Source: Trogon surrucura (Eukaryota > Chordata > Aves > Trogoniformes > Trogonidae). From it: 64,000 nt of DNA. Where the stretch lies: assembly GCA_020746105.1 (NCBI GenBank), contig CM036620.1, positions 3,277,803 to 3,341,802 on the forward strand. Direction: 5' to 3'. Below the pieces are notes generated by a model. It saw only the letters and a program-made list of their open reading frames with translations. It had not been told where the DNA came from and searched no databases. The translations under genes were made by a program, and so were the position numbers. Below, one piece after another: positions 25,701-38,650 of this stretch (its first letter is position 1; every line of letters starts with the position of its first letter).

Positions 25701-26993
25701 AAAGCCCCACCACCTTCAGCAGGTCCGGGGGGGCGGCCCCCCACTGGATCATCCCAGTCCCCACTGCTGTCATCAGGCCCCAGGGTGCTGCCCCTACCCC
25801 GGTCCGCACAGGCACTCCTCGCCGAGCCACCCCCGTCCCGGTCCCGGCTGCTGCTGTCCGACCCGGGGGTGCTGCCCCTGTCCCGCTCCCTGCAGGCGCT
25901 CCCCGCCAGCCCCAGCCCATCCGCACCACTTTTACCAGACCTAGATGTGCTGCCCTCATCCCAGTCCAGGTCCCTGCAGCAGCTCCCCACTAGAGCTCCA
26001 CCATCCCCGCCGAGGGAATCCCAGGTGCTGACCCTCAATGAACAAACCCGATTGCAAACTTTACAGCTGCACCCACACAAAACCCTGCCACTGCCTTCAG
26101 ATCCTGGGGTGCTGCCCCCCGCCAGGCCACCCCCATCCCAATCCCCACCACAGTCCCTCACTCTGCCACCTCCATCCCAGTCCCTGCAGCCACCTGCTGC
26201 CAGGACACCCACATCCCAGTCCTTACTGCCAGCACAGGGTCCAGCAGGGTCCCAAGTGTCAGAGAGCAACCCCCCAGCACCACTGCCTGTTTTTAAGAGC
26301 ATCAGGTGCCAGCTTGCTTCGTTGGAAGTACAGGGCATCCCCTCATCACTGCCAGATGATGGTGGGCGACAGCCCCGCACCTTGCCCTCCAAAAGCTCAC
26401 CTAGGAATGTCCCAAACCGGGGGCTGTCAGTGCCACTGGGGCAGCGGGAGCATGCCTGGCTAGTGGCGGTGTCAGCGGGGTGCTGGGCTCAGGTACGGGG
26501 GCTCTTCTTGGAAGAGCCAGAGCTGGCTCTGCAGCGGGACTTCATGTCAGGCTTCACAGTCCTTCACTGGCTGGCCAAGCACGGAGACGGGCCAGGCCTG
26601 CAGGAGCTGGCAGCAGCAGCACGGCAGACTGGGCTGACCCTGGACGTGGACGCCCGCTCAGGCTGCGGGTACACTCCGCTGCACTTGGCTGCCATACACG
26701 GTCACCAGTTTGTCATCAAGGTGCTGGTGCTGCAGCTGGGGTGCCAAGTGCAGTTGCGGGACAGCAGTGGGCGCCAGCCTTGGGAGTACCTAGGCAGCTC
26801 CACCTCGGGGGAGATCTGGCAGCTCCTGGAGGCACCCCGAGGCACAATTATGTTCCCCACACAGCCCCTAGCCCGCAGCGTGTCCTCTGTCAGCAAGGTC
26901 TCACTGTCAGCTAGTAGGCCAGCACTGTCTGCCTGCCTCAGGCTGCAGCACGGCCGTGTGGCAGCATCCCACCTATCCAGTGAGAGTGACTGA
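24867..26993 (+). CDS. SOWAHB: Sosondowah ankyrin repeat domain family member B
   Basis: This is a single uninterrupted exon of 708 codons. Residues 1-80 form the SOWAH N-terminal domain, starting MARELSQEAVLDFLWEAGGR and including the DIVLRRRYRDLL segment, which matches SOWAHB better than the A, C or D paralogues. Residues 95-505 are a disordered Pro/Ser/Arg/Gln-rich linker that includes a degenerate repeat (see findings). Residues 527-645 form the ankyrin region, with GFTVLHWLAKHG at 562-573 and GYTPLHLAAIHGH at 601-613 as the clear helix signatures. The protein ends in a Ser-rich tail. Human SOWAHB is also intronless and about 790 residues, so this is somewhat shorter, mainly in the linker. 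The family's molecular role is poorly known; ankyrin repeats suggest protein binding. It is divergent to SEPTIN11, as in mammals. I see no canonical AATAAA in the first 1 kb after the stop. Confidence 0.95.
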   Translation: MARELSQEAVLDFLWEAGGRAPNTALLRHFQRFLRDPALTEQQRRERREYFKSLVNSLATVHPAAVPGASKDIVLRRRYRDLLDEELPEQHQEKDEEQEPPPPPLRDPDRRRGRPGESAEKGRPGGGQLPRAAALGGGCAARGRGGPCCECRRARRAAAAPPPGSGAPPPAGPPRSRSPLPPPAPPPPYRTQPLSSGPWALRSDGPLRSRLPTRHGALNADEPPRSGSPPPYQVVQPSSVTPSRSRSPALPPGPGVLLPDKLPQSRSPQQPRTGMLLLKAPPPSAGPGGRPPTGSSQSPLLSSGPRVLPLPRSAQALLAEPPPSRSRLLLSDPGVLPLSRSLQALPASPSPSAPLLPDLDVLPSSQSRSLQQLPTRAPPSPPRESQVLTLNEQTRLQTLQLHPHKTLPLPSDPGVLPPARPPPSQSPPQSLTLPPPSQSLQPPAARTPTSQSLLPAQGPAGSQVSESNPPAPLPVFKSIRCQLASLEVQGIPSSLPDDGGRQPRTLPSKSSPRNVPNRGLSVPLGQREHAWLVAVSAGCWAQVRGLFLEEPELALQRDFMSGFTVLHWLAKHGDGPGLQELAAAARQTGLTLDVDARSGCGYTPLHLAAIHGHQFVIKVLVLQLGCQVQLRDSSGRQPWEYLGSSTSGEIWQLLEAPRGTIMFPTQPLARSVSSVSKVSLSASRPALSACLRLQHGRVAASHLSSESD

Positions 26994-29826
26994 GAGACAA
27001 TTCCCTGACATCCCTTGCCATTGAGGATGGGACCTTGATGGCCATCCCACAAGAAGAAGACAGGCAGGCAGGAAAAAGTTGTGGAACAGACTGAGCCTTT
27101 TGAATGTACTTTTAAATTAATGCAATGAACCGTTGTTTGAACCTCTCTGCCCTCCTTCATTTCGCGCTTTTCTACCACTGAGAAGATGCAGCAACTCTGC
27201 AGGAAGTCCATCTCAACCTTTGGTAGGCAAGTTCTATGCACCCCACAAGGCAGGCAACAGATGCTTGGGTGCAACCACTGTCACGAGCACTGGAGGGGGT
27301 GACGATGGGTTTGGGGTCTCATGCTATGGTGTGAAGCTCACAGTCTGGCCCCAGCCTGGGTGGAGTGCTTGCTTTTGCTTACAGCAGCATATTGTTGTCG
27401 GTCTTGGGGTTTGCAAATGCTTGTTTACACCGCTTAAACTCTGGGGAGTATTTTAGACTGCATCCCTTTTTAATCCCAGCAGATTAAGGATGAGTCGCAC
27501 TTAAAAATGCAGCTGCTCAAGGTCCAGCCTTCCAGCAAAAGTCCTTGGAAACTGAATGGCTGTGGCAGACAGTAGCTGGAGAGCCCCAAGTACAGGAGGG
27601 TGTAGCACACCCACCCCGTTTCTCAGCCTGTCTTGCTGGCCAGCCCATGCAGAAAGGAATGCAGAGCAGCACCCCAGCCCTGTGTCTCCCCATGACTGTC
27701 ATGGGCTGCCCAGCAGCACCGATACCATCCCCTCCTTCCTGCACCTCCAGCCCCTTTCCTCACGCTGCAAAACTAGGAAGTGGTACCCACATTATGGCTA
27801 GAGCTCCATTCCCATGCCTGGGGATGGAAAGCATCGCCACAGGAATCTGAGTCAGGTAGAAAAGGAGCTGTGCTGTGGTACAGGACTCAAGCTCGTAGGG
27901 GGAAGATACTTGCATAACCAGAGCTGCATTTCCCCCAGAGACTCCTGCCCTAAACCACCTGAGGCACACAGGTGTTTATGTGATGGGAGTGGGTGGAATT
28001 GAGGGTCTGGTACAGGATAGAAATGTCCAGTGTGGTCATTCCTGAGAGCTTACAAATAACAAACTGGCCTTACGAATCCCACTGGATTAGCATGGGTTCT
28101 CTAATGTACTCTGCTCACTGATTTAACATAAATGAGCTTCTAAACAGTCAAAAATGCAATAGGTTAGTCTTGTACCTAACCTGGCTCTCCTACAGATCAT
28201 TTATGAAGGCCGACAGAGAGCTAAGATACATGAGACAGGGTTACACCACTGCCTGGTAGATGCTCCTGCTGCTGGCTGACCCCAGACCTAGGACCAGTGG
28301 GTGTCAGTGGTTCTGAAACCAGGGCTGCTGGCTCTGCTTCAGCAGGATGTTTTGGGGCAGACCAGCGTGGGAGGTGGGACCGCTCACGTATTTGGGGCAT
28401 GTGCCTAAATGCCTGCAGTTTCGGGGAGGAACGGGAATCAGGGCAGCAGAACCTGACCCTTGCATAACATGCATGCCGGGGAATGCCTCGAGCCCTTGCT
28501 CAAGCAATAATTGAGGTCTCTGCTTTGCTTGGGGTTTATTTGAGGGAGGAACTCTGCTGCAAAAGGGAAGCTACTCTGCCTAACTCTGTGGCCACGGAAG
28601 GTTATGGCCTTTTCCCAGCTTGGTTTTCTCCTTTTCCAGGGGAAAGAGCTCCTTAAACCAAGGCAGTGTCCTGTGAATGATCATTCTTCTCTGAGAGGAC
28701 AACACAAGCTTCAACTTGAAAGAAATTCAACTCTGATGCTGCCTCTGAGCCATTGGCATGGGCAATTACAGAGCCCTCCAGGACTGCCCCACAGCAAGAA
28801 TCCTATATATCTCCCCTCCTCTGAGATCCAGCTAGGGGCTACAGCCTAGATGAGCACCAACATGCAATGTGGCAGTTGCCTGGTAAAATGCTGAAGTCTT
28901 TCCACCACATTCAGAACCACTGCCACAACCCACATCAGGGACCAGGTTCCCTCAGGAAAGGGCTCACTAAAGCCTTCCATGAGGCTCAGCTAGAATCCCT
29001 TAAAAGCAACCCATTGACAGGGGGTATCAGGGATGTCAGCAAAGCCTTAGCATACAGCAAGCTTCAGGGAAGAAACCCCAAAAGAAAGTTTGTGAGCTGA
29101 CTAAAACTGGTGGGGAGCATCTATGCATCTATGGCTTTCAAATAATCAAGTTTTCTCTCACTATCTCTAATGTCACTAAGACAAAGACTAAGGACAGTGC
29201 TACCTTGGGCTTCTCATTTTACAGCCTTTCCATGACCTTTCTCCGTGACGCAATTCTAAGTAGCTCTTTTTTTTTTTCTCCTGGATGCTGTTGCAGATCT
29301 TGTCTGTCATCTTTGTCAGAGCAGTTTTCTCTCCCTAATAGTATTTAGTAGTCTAAGAGCAAGTCGTGAAATAATTCTGTGACCACTGTTTGCTCGCCTA
29401 TTAAGATAACACAGATAAGCTGCTTTCTTCAATTTTTAAATTATAAAGCAATTATTGGAAAGTTCGAAAATGCAAAAAACGTTCCCCTACTGGATCCAGT
29501 GTGCATTCACTCTGGTTTATCACCCCAAGGCTACTTAGGAGTTCTTGGACTGCTCATATTGGCAATACTGCACAGCTCCTACACCACACTTTTTAAAGGC
29601 AGTCACTCGTTGCTTGTGGGAATAACCACTCTTTTTAAACTTTCATCCTCCTATTTTTCTACTGCTCAAATAGGCAACAGACAGGGCAAAACCCATCTCC
29701 AGCCCATTGTGGAAAGCTCTTTCATCAGCTGTGCCTTGAGGATTCATACTGCTGCACTGGAGCATCAGGTAGGCAGAGCAATGCAGGCATCATAGGTACA
29801 CTCCCCCAGGAACAACCCACCCCTAG

Positions 29827-29844
29827 ACACACACACACACACAC
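29827..29844. repeat. (AC)9 microsatellite
   Basis: Nine perfect AC units. Likely length-polymorphic; no other role is apparent. Confidence 0.95.
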
Positions 29845-31795
29845 GCAGCCTGAGCATCTCCATTCCAAAGCGCTCCTGACCTCCTTACCACTTACTCCAC
29901 ACCCGTGCTCGCTGCTGTTTCCTCATTGCAGGTGGACGTGGCTCCTCGCCTCACGCCCAATCCAGGCATCTGATTTTGCACCACCCTGAAACACAGGACA
30001 TGTCATGGATTAATACACAGCAGGACTCTGCCCTCTCCTCTCATTGCTTTTGAAAACACACCTCCCACTTGACAGCTCATGATAAAGTCCACCCCTCTGC
30101 TTTCCAATGCTTATCTCCTAACAACTGCTTTACTCTGAAAGCCACGTCCTTCAGAAGGGGGTGTTTTTTCATGCAGTAGCCTTTGCCCATCACATACTGT
30201 CAAGCCCATGATCTCTGAGCCTTATGAAGTTATGGTAAAAGTAACCCGGAAAGCACAGTACCTCCCTTCTCACACCCTCCCTGCTCCTGGGGAACATGCC
30301 TTCACACCCACTCGTTGGACTCCTAAAAATGGACAGCACAGCAGAGCTGGATGTTCATCTTTATTCATGAAGCTTCTGTTACGGCCTTGATTATGCTCCC
30401 AAATTGCAGCTCTGATTAGCAAGCTTTGCTATGAGAAATCTCACCGGTGAGCTGGCAGTCTGATAGGATCACTCAGCTACTAATGAAGTCTCTTTGTTAC
30501 TCACCAGCTGCCTCTTACCTATAGGGTCTTTGGCAGTTAAGCCCAATGGAATGGCTTCTTAAACCATAGGAGTTTGCAAGACTAATGCTTAAACTAGCAA
30601 TGATTTATGCTGAATGGGAAAAACCCAGCAGAGAAAGGGGAGTGCGTCAATTTAAGTCCCATTTTCTGCCAGAGCTATTCTTTGAAGATACAAGCTTCTC
30701 CCATTCTGCAAATCAAAACTTTCCAAGATGAGCTTCTCATCTACAAACACACCAAACGTACACTAAGCTTCCCAGTCTGAGACCAGCAAGCTGGTGACAA
30801 ATTGCCATGCTTCAATTTTAGTTCTTTACAAGATTCTCGACAAGGACCAAATGCTAGAGCAAGCAATCCACAAGGCTTTCACGCAATTAAAAAAGTATTC
30901 TTCAGCAAAGCAGATACGCAACACAGCAGAGCACTGGTAACTTAAGCTAATGTCCAGGACATCCTTTGTATCACAGCACTTTCTAAAGCTGTGAGAAAGA
31001 GGACTTGTAGAAACAAATAATAATAATAATAAAACACAAATATTGAAGAGTCTATCACACAAACCACATATTTTTTCTACTGTGACAAATGCTCTTTTCC
31101 TTAAAGAGGTCATATACCATTCCACAGTGAGAAGTGTCTTGCACACTTTTAACAAGTAATGAGACAAGCACAAATGCTACTAAAGGTTGTTAAAAGTAGA
31201 AATTCTTATGACTACATTTACTGCAAATTAGCAGGGTGAGTTTTACAAGAAGACAAAACTCCACTTAACTATATGGTTTTCTCCAGCCTAAGCTTCCCCC
31301 TTAAAATGAGAACTGTTAGCTCTTCAGGGGAAAAAAAATTTTGTCCTTGCAAACTGAATCACACTGGACGGCACTAAAAGTTGCATCTTCTGTTCATCTA
31401 AATTAATATCCCTTATCTGCAATGTAAATCTATTTAAGCAATCAAAACTTGTTTTACTATTAATAAAAAGAAAAATAATTTAGTGTAACATCTTAAACAA
31501 TTCTGGAGAAAATAATTAATTATAATATATAAAAGCAAGCTATCAAAACTCTGCTTAGAAGCACACATAAACAAACTTTTATTAAACTGCCTGTATTTAG
31601 AAACTGTTTAAAAAAGAGTCATAGTTGCAGCTCAAAAAATTCTAAAAGTACCTAACAACGCCCTTCTATCCCACACACCCTCAAAGATATAATCCACACA
31701 GCTGAAGAATATTACTAGTCCCTATCCCCTTACATAGAATCAGTGTCAGGCAAGACTTGCTTAAAAGGAGGCTGGGAAAGGCATTTACCTTTGTG

Positions 31796-31806
31796 CATAT
31801 ATATGG
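31796..31806 (+). promoter_or_regulatory. TATA-like element at a strand-skew switch
   Basis: CATATATATGG lies about 55 bp past the point where the plus strand changes from C-rich to G-rich. If the skew is transcription-associated, this could be the core promoter of an unannotated plus-strand transcript. A splice-acceptor-like TTTTTCTTTCAG ends at 32,960 downstream. TATA-like strings are common in AT-rich DNA, so confidence is low. Confidence 0.15.
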
Positions 31807-34800
31807 AGGCTTTTATTTGAGGCTAGAGTCTTGTTTGAGTTTTCCTATAAAGTAGCAAGATGATAAAGCAAGAGATAAGAAAAAGCAGGTAATTTGCTAT
31901 GTTTTGTTTAGTACTTGAAGGATTATAGGTGTGTTTTAGTTGAGTTAATGTTCAAAAAAATAAACCTAAGCGGGTTTTTTTTTATTTTTATGTAGAATTT
32001 TAAAAAAATTGTGGAGGTAAGTAATTCTTGATGCAACTTAAGTTAACTGGTATTTTTACAAAAACCACAACAACAAACCAGTTATAAAGGAAGTAAAGGA
32101 AGCTGCTATGAAGGTCAGAAAACAAGAAAAAAAATAACTTTACACTTTTCTTAGGAAGTGGTAAGTGGGGAAGAATGGTGCAGTTTAATATATGATTGTG
32201 TAAGGGTCTGTTTGGGGTGACTTTGGAAGAAATGTTATAATCTCACTTAAGTTAGTGGTTTGGTGCTCTAAGTGCTGCAGATAGGAGGCTTAGTGCTGAA
32301 ACACTTGTGTTAAATATCTAAGCAAGCACAGCAAGTTCTAGTGCAACAGTTTGTGAGACACAAGTAGGTGATTTTGTGTAGGTTATGCTTTTTACAACAG
32401 AGCAGTTGATTTGACCTAGTAGAGCAGAGTTTCTAGAAAGCTTAAACACATTTAAAGCACCTAATACTCAAAAACTGGATTGGATTTTGGCAAACACAGG
32501 GCACTTAAGCTCCTAGTATCGATCAGAATTTCCCTACTCTACTGCTTGTTCTTAAAAACCAAGTAAAACAAAATCTTTATTTGTGGCATGCAGCTCTGAT
32601 GGCACTGAAAGAAAGCACAAAACTGTTCATGGCAGAATGGTCTGATAAAGATTTCTAATGCTTTGTCTCTGTGTGATAGTGTTTCTTAGATGTGTTCTAT
32701 GTGTTGAAGAACTATGAGCTATCTAAAAAAGATTTTTTTTTTTTAAGTCATAGTTTGTGGTGTGAAGGAAACTCCCATCACAATTACTCACAACTTCCTC
32801 TACACAAAAACGTCCATGTCTGGAGACTGGCTTTTGTTTGTATTTCTAATGCTGCTATGGGAAGCAATGACCGAAATCCTTCAAGATGTGTCATAGCAGC
32901 TTCCCCCTTGCTGCTGGCCCTCTGTTTGAGAAGTTACTCATTGAAGTCTTTTTCTTTCAGGTCTCCTGAGACACAGCTCTGGACTTGAAGAATGTCCTGA
33001 TGAATCTGATACCAGAAGAGGTGTTTTACAGTCTTCAACATAGGGCAGAATGTTCTAGTGCAAGTGGGAATTACAAGAATTTGTGTTAGTGTGTGTTTCA
33101 GGTTGGGACTCCTGTACTAACTTGGCAGAGAACAAACAGCTTTGCACAGCCAAGCGCAGAGCAGGCGTTATCACAGGTTGTCCAAAGTCCGCATGGGAGG
33201 TGCATGCTACGGGTCAACAGAAGAGGTTGCTTAGGAGAAATGGGAAGGTGCTAAGTCTTACTTAGGGAGAGGACAAGAAGTACCTCTCGGGCCTTAACAG
33301 GGAGCATTATTGCCACAGGGATGCAGAGCTATGCTCCCTCCTATAACGAGCACTTCACCCTCCTTATCTCCCTTGTGTTTCTTGCACTGCCTGGTCATGG
33401 TATCTCAAGTGCAAGGATTTGGTCTGCCCCTTATCAGAGGTAAATGAGTGTGTGGGGCTGCAGCCTTTGTCTAAAGGACTGACAGCAAGCAGCCTTGCTG
33501 TTTTGGCACCCTGTCCTCAGCCACCACTTACTCCTGTGGTTCTCTACTTCTGGCCCTAGAACTAAGTGGGGAGCTGATAAGGATGAGGGCAGGGTTTGTC
33601 CTCAGAGCCAGGTGGTTTGCAAGCCTGCTTGGGAAGACAATTGGGACTCCAGAACAAAAGCCCAAGGGAAAAGCAAAAGCTGCTGTTCACTTGCAGGCCT
33701 TTGTGAGAGGCTTTGCAGAGACTGGGGGCAGGAACAACCTCCCACCCTACACCATGACTGGCGTCCTTTCCTGCAGCTTCAGCCTCCCTGTGACTTTACC
33801 CAAGGGAAAGCTTGCCTGTTACTGTGGATTGCTCCATATCCCTGCAGTGCCAGCGTCTCTGGTTCAGCCCACAACTCCATCCACGTACATGTGGCTGGAC
33901 AATGAAGGTAGGACCCCGTGCTGCAACCCTGACTTGACCCCAAAATTGCACTCATGTTGTCACTGAGTGAGGCCGTGTCCCTTACCCAGTGTATTTGCTC
34001 CTGGCAAGTGGCATCAAGTCACCCCAAAGGCAGAAACATCTTTGCTAGTCATGTGCTGAATATTACTGAAGACCATAAAATACAAATCTGTGCAGACACT
34101 GGAAGAGGATTAACTCTTACATAACAGAAGACGTATAAAACAGTCCAACTGTGTTAGGAAATAATTTTGCTGTTTCCTTCTTAGCTTCTTGTATTAAAAT
34201 ACTTCATCGGCTGACTTTCTAGCTCTATTTGTGAGTCATAACATCTGTGCCAAAATATGTAAAGCCTGTATCTTGTTTTATATTTTTTTTGTCATAGATT
34301 TTTTTTCCTCTGAAGGTTTATAAGCCACGAGCCTGGGAGGATGAGCAATGTTGTTCCGTAACACATAGTAAGTATATATCCAAACACACGCATTTCCAGA
34401 AAAAGATGAGCCACTGCATGGCACTGTATGAAGTTGCAGATATTGAGTAGGTATGGCTGAAGTGTTTGTGGCATTTTCTGGGGTTGCTTTTTTTTTTGGG
34501 GGGGGGGGGTGGAGTGGAGCAGGAGAAACAGTGAAATGCTCTTGCCAAGGCATGGCAGCTTCCAGGCAAGTGGCTTTAGTAAATACCACCTACAGGAGGT
34601 CAATAAGCCTGGCAGTCTTGCCTCTAGGTTAAGACACACAGATGGGCACAGTCAAGGAAAGTTGCACATTTTCCTTTGCATAAACCATAGTACTGGTTTA
34701 GTCATCTGCTGAATGGCATGCTCAAGGGAAATGCCATTCAATTCAGGAGATATTTGCATCTGATTTGGATTTTTTTGTCCCTTGGCTTTATAAATACTGA

Positions 34801-37800
34801 ATAGATGATTTAAGGGAACATCTCGTGTCTCTCCTCTGTGTCTTCTCACTGCTGCCTCAAAACAAGTTCGAGACTGCTGTTTCTTGTAGTGCTTGCCTAT
34901 TAATTTGACGTGGGATGGATTTTTAGCTGCTGGATGGTCCACGCTGGAGATGAGCAGCAGTCACTCGTGCGTCTGAGCGTCCATGCAGACAGACGGAGCA
35001 TCTGGACAGTCCTGTTCTTACTGCCTGTGGTTAAAGGGGAGGGTGGATGTAGCGGTGCTCCCCTCGGATTTTGGCATCTTGCACGCTTGGGCAGCTGTGC
35101 TGCTTGTCTGTCCCCGGGCTGAGATTTCCGAAGGGGCAGTGGGATGATGTGCAGTCGGGCTCTGTCAGACAGCTGATTTTCCTCTCTGGTGCTGAGCATA
35201 CCTTGCTGCACACCCTCGTTTACCAGGGGAGGGCAGTGTCTTAGAGCACGCCTCAGTGGAGTCTGCCACCTTATGCTGATTCACGTGGTGGCGGCTGCAT
35301 TAAGGTAGCCAACCTCGTGTGTGCCCTCCCGTGGGGCTTGAGGGCATGCTGCACCCCATGCCATGAGTCACGCTCTCCCAATTTCCTGCTGCTTGTCACT
35401 GTGAGAATTCCTGTCTGCCTTCCTTTCTCTTGGCTCCTTGCAGTGCCCAGGGCTGCCCATCATCACCTCAGTTCATCATGCTGTGGCCAGAATCATCTTA
35501 TGGACCCATCCAAGCGCTGCAAGCGAGAGCACTACAGCCTGCAGAGGATTTAGGAGCCGTGTTTCTGATCTGCCTGCAGTGCTTGGCAATGATGCTCTTG
35601 CTTCTGAGCAGAACTTACTGAACGGCCACTCATATTTCTCAATATATGTATATATATTTCTACCTGTCTCTTATTTTTCTTAACTCTCTGCTGAGATGTC
35701 CATCTATCTGAGAAGCAGCCTGCTGTCAATAATGGAAGACAATCAAATGATCTGCTTGCATTTGATCCTGATTTTTAGCTGCTGTTTTAAGGGGGTTCAG
35801 CAATGTTAGTATTAAATCTGACTGTATATTTGTTCATTGCACTTTAACAAACAGAAACGATCACAGCTTGTTTCTGAAACAAGCGAGCCCTCATGACCCA
35901 GGACACATTTCAGGTACACCACAGGTCTGGCTGATAAAACACAGAGATAAGGTGGCAGGAAGGGGAAGGAACTTCACCCCAAGTAGCATAGTTTTGAAGG
36001 TCCTTCAGCATCTCAGAGCTCAGGGTGGAAAGCGTTAATATTTCTTCCAAGTTTCTTGCATTTTTAATCAGCTTTTTCCTCCCAAGGCATTTTCCAAATA
36101 CTTATTGACAATTTTCTTGTGCATAGAATTGAACTTAAGAAATTTGAGCTAGCTTTAGTACAATCCCCTCTCACTGTGGGTGGCTCAAAGGAGACAAATT
36201 CTGGCACACGTGGTTTTGTGGGAAACAGCTCCAGATGGCTTGAGTTTCTAAACCATCCTGGCCTGTCGTATGTGTTATATGTCAGGCTAGAGGAGAGTTT
36301 TTGTAAATCAGTCCAGCTTAAGGTTGTTGGAATGGCTTCGTGGACACTGGGCTGATGCAGAAAGCTTGTTCCCAAGCTATTTGAAGATCTTGCGAGGTGT
36401 TTTCCCCCATTGATTCGAGCAAAGCTCCAAAATAAACTCCAGCCCTTCATGTTTTGTATAATTAGAGTGACATAAGGAAAATCAAGCCTTAAAGTCATAA
36501 GAAGAAAATATAGAAGGACCAACAGTGATTACTTATGTCAGCTGCTGAGGAGGCAGGAAAGATAGGCTCTCTGGATGTCTGAGTCTGTCCCCCCCGCCAA
36601 GTCCCCTTGCAGCTTATCACAAGCTACAAATCAAGCCGAGCTTGTCTGGAGCTAGACTAGAGGAATATGCAAGGCTTGGTAAGTGCTGCCATACTGCTGT
36701 GATAAGCCAGTGAAAAGGGTTCCAGAGACCGTTCCCTGTTGCAGAAATATGCAATGTGGTCATAGATGTAAAGTAAACAACAATGTTAAGAAAAACAAAC
36801 TTAAAACTGCCAGAGCTCAACAGACCTCTAGGAAACATGCACTTGAAGGGTCAATAACATGTGGTCTCTGCTATGAATTTCTGCTGCAGTAGCTGCTACT
36901 GCCTCCATTTCCAGAGCAAGATCTTGCTGTTTGGGGCATGGTGTCACAGGAGAATAAGGGCAGGTCTGCCCCAGGTGATGTGACTTGCATGCTCTAGCAA
37001 GGGAAGAAATGGGCAATGAGTGGCCTGGTGGGTATGGCAGTGGGGCAGCTCACTGCTTTTGACTGCCTTCATCTGAGCATGGTGACTTCAGAGAGATTAA
37101 TGTTCCTGCTGCCTGCTGAGCTAAGAAAAGGAGGAAAAGATGTACCTAGATTGCTATGTTTGGAGTAGTGAGGACCTTCAATGAGGATCAAATGCAAATA
37201 GCTCATTTGAGATGAGGCAATAAGCTCTGAGGTGAGCTGTTTGTTACCTACAAACTTAAAAGGTGGTGTGTGAGGTTTAAAAATGAAATGAGTCCAAAAT
37301 AACAAAGCCTCAGTTGTCCTGGGCAGTTTACAATTTGCTCTAGTTAATTTTAATCATTGAGAGACAGGAGAAACACAGGGATTGTCAGCTTGGGTCAGTG
37401 TTAATGAGGGAAATAAAAAGATGAGACACACTGACAGGATCAGCAAAGTCTTTTCATCACTTGGAGACAGTGCAAGTTCTTTATAATTAATTTATAATTA
37501 ACCTGGAATACAGGTGCTTTCCTCCTAACACAGAGGAAGCTGAAATCAGGAAATCCTCTGGGGAAAGGACTGTGATGAAATGTGGCCATGCAACCCCAGC
37601 TGGGATTCAGGGTGAACTGGACCTTCAGCCCTTCTTCCCAGCACGAATTTCCCTCTGGAGCAGTGCTTTGGGAGGCTCTGTGCCTGCAGGCTTTGGGAGC
37701 GCCCGTCAACCTCCTGCCAAATTGGGCTGTGACTCCTGAGACATTTCAAGAGCAGACCAAGGATTTTTCTTGCGAGGCTGGCTCTATTTCCCTGTAGTCT

Positions 37801-38650
37801 CTAGACCAACCCTGAATTTTCCACAAGGATTAGAGTAGGGCTGGAAGACACCACAGTGGTGAAAGCATTGTTTCAGCCAATGGTGCAAGGGATCTTTGGT
37901 GCAGAAGGGTCCAGTGAAACTGTGTGACAAAACTCTTGAGGAGGTTATGAATATTTTGGCAAAAAGGCAGATTAGGAGAGAGAAACTGAAATGCTACAGG
38001 ACAAATGGGAAGAACTGGACACTTCAGCACCAGTATTAAAGGACTGATTATGTTTAATTCCCCAGATATTCTAACAGTTAGTAAACAGGTTTGTGTATAT
38101 GTGGAAATATATGTAATGTGTGTATCTTTTATGCTATAACAGCATAATATTTAGACTCCAAGAGGAACCAGGGGCTATTGGTGACATGACAATCCCACCC
38201 AGACAGTATTGACACAAATACTCCCTAAAGACAGTGCAAGAGAAAGAAGTGTCTTTGCTAGGTGAACTGAGAATGAACTTACAGAGACGAGAGTAAATCT
38301 TTCCTAAAGAAAGTGCAAAAATAGCCCTCTAATTTAAAGCAATCTGTAAGCTATAGCTCATGTAAGAAAAGGGTGAGGAGATTTTCTTGTAATTTACCGG
38401 TCTAATCCCAGTCAAAATGAATGGGAGCAGTTTTTCTCCCTTCCTGGCCAGCCTGAGTGTTTTGAAGGTGTGTTCCCACAGAAGCTATATTTGAAGCAGT
38501 GGTGCCCTCCCTGGGAGGCACAAGTCCAGTACTGCTGTGGTGGAGCTGGGGCCCGATACCATCTCTAAAGGAGGAAAAAGCTACTATTCACTCTTTTAGA
38601 AGAAGTGGGGTTGGTTTTTCAGCTACAACAATGAATATTTTAGGATATTA

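Larger units (their letters stand above)
26994..38650. other. Intergenic region downstream of SOWAHB
   Basis: The SOWAHB 3' UTR begins here; its end is not marked by a clear poly(A) signal. The rest shows no exon of a known gene. Contents worth noting are an (AC)9 microsatellite at 29,827-29,844, an (AAT)n tract near 31,017-31,032, the reversal of G/C strand skew near 31,740, two overlapping plus-strand ORFs at 33,495-33,966 with no recognisable product, and a T-run/G-run junction at 34,488-34,510. AT content is highest at about 30.8-32.7 kb. A non-coding transcript on the plus strand is possible but not shown. Confidence 0.6.

Noticed and set aside
33495-33966. Two overlapping plus-strand open frames of 136 and 127 codons
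   Set aside because: No family resemblance, and the overlap in two frames points to a stop-poor stretch. They may lie in a non-coding transcript but are not called as genes.
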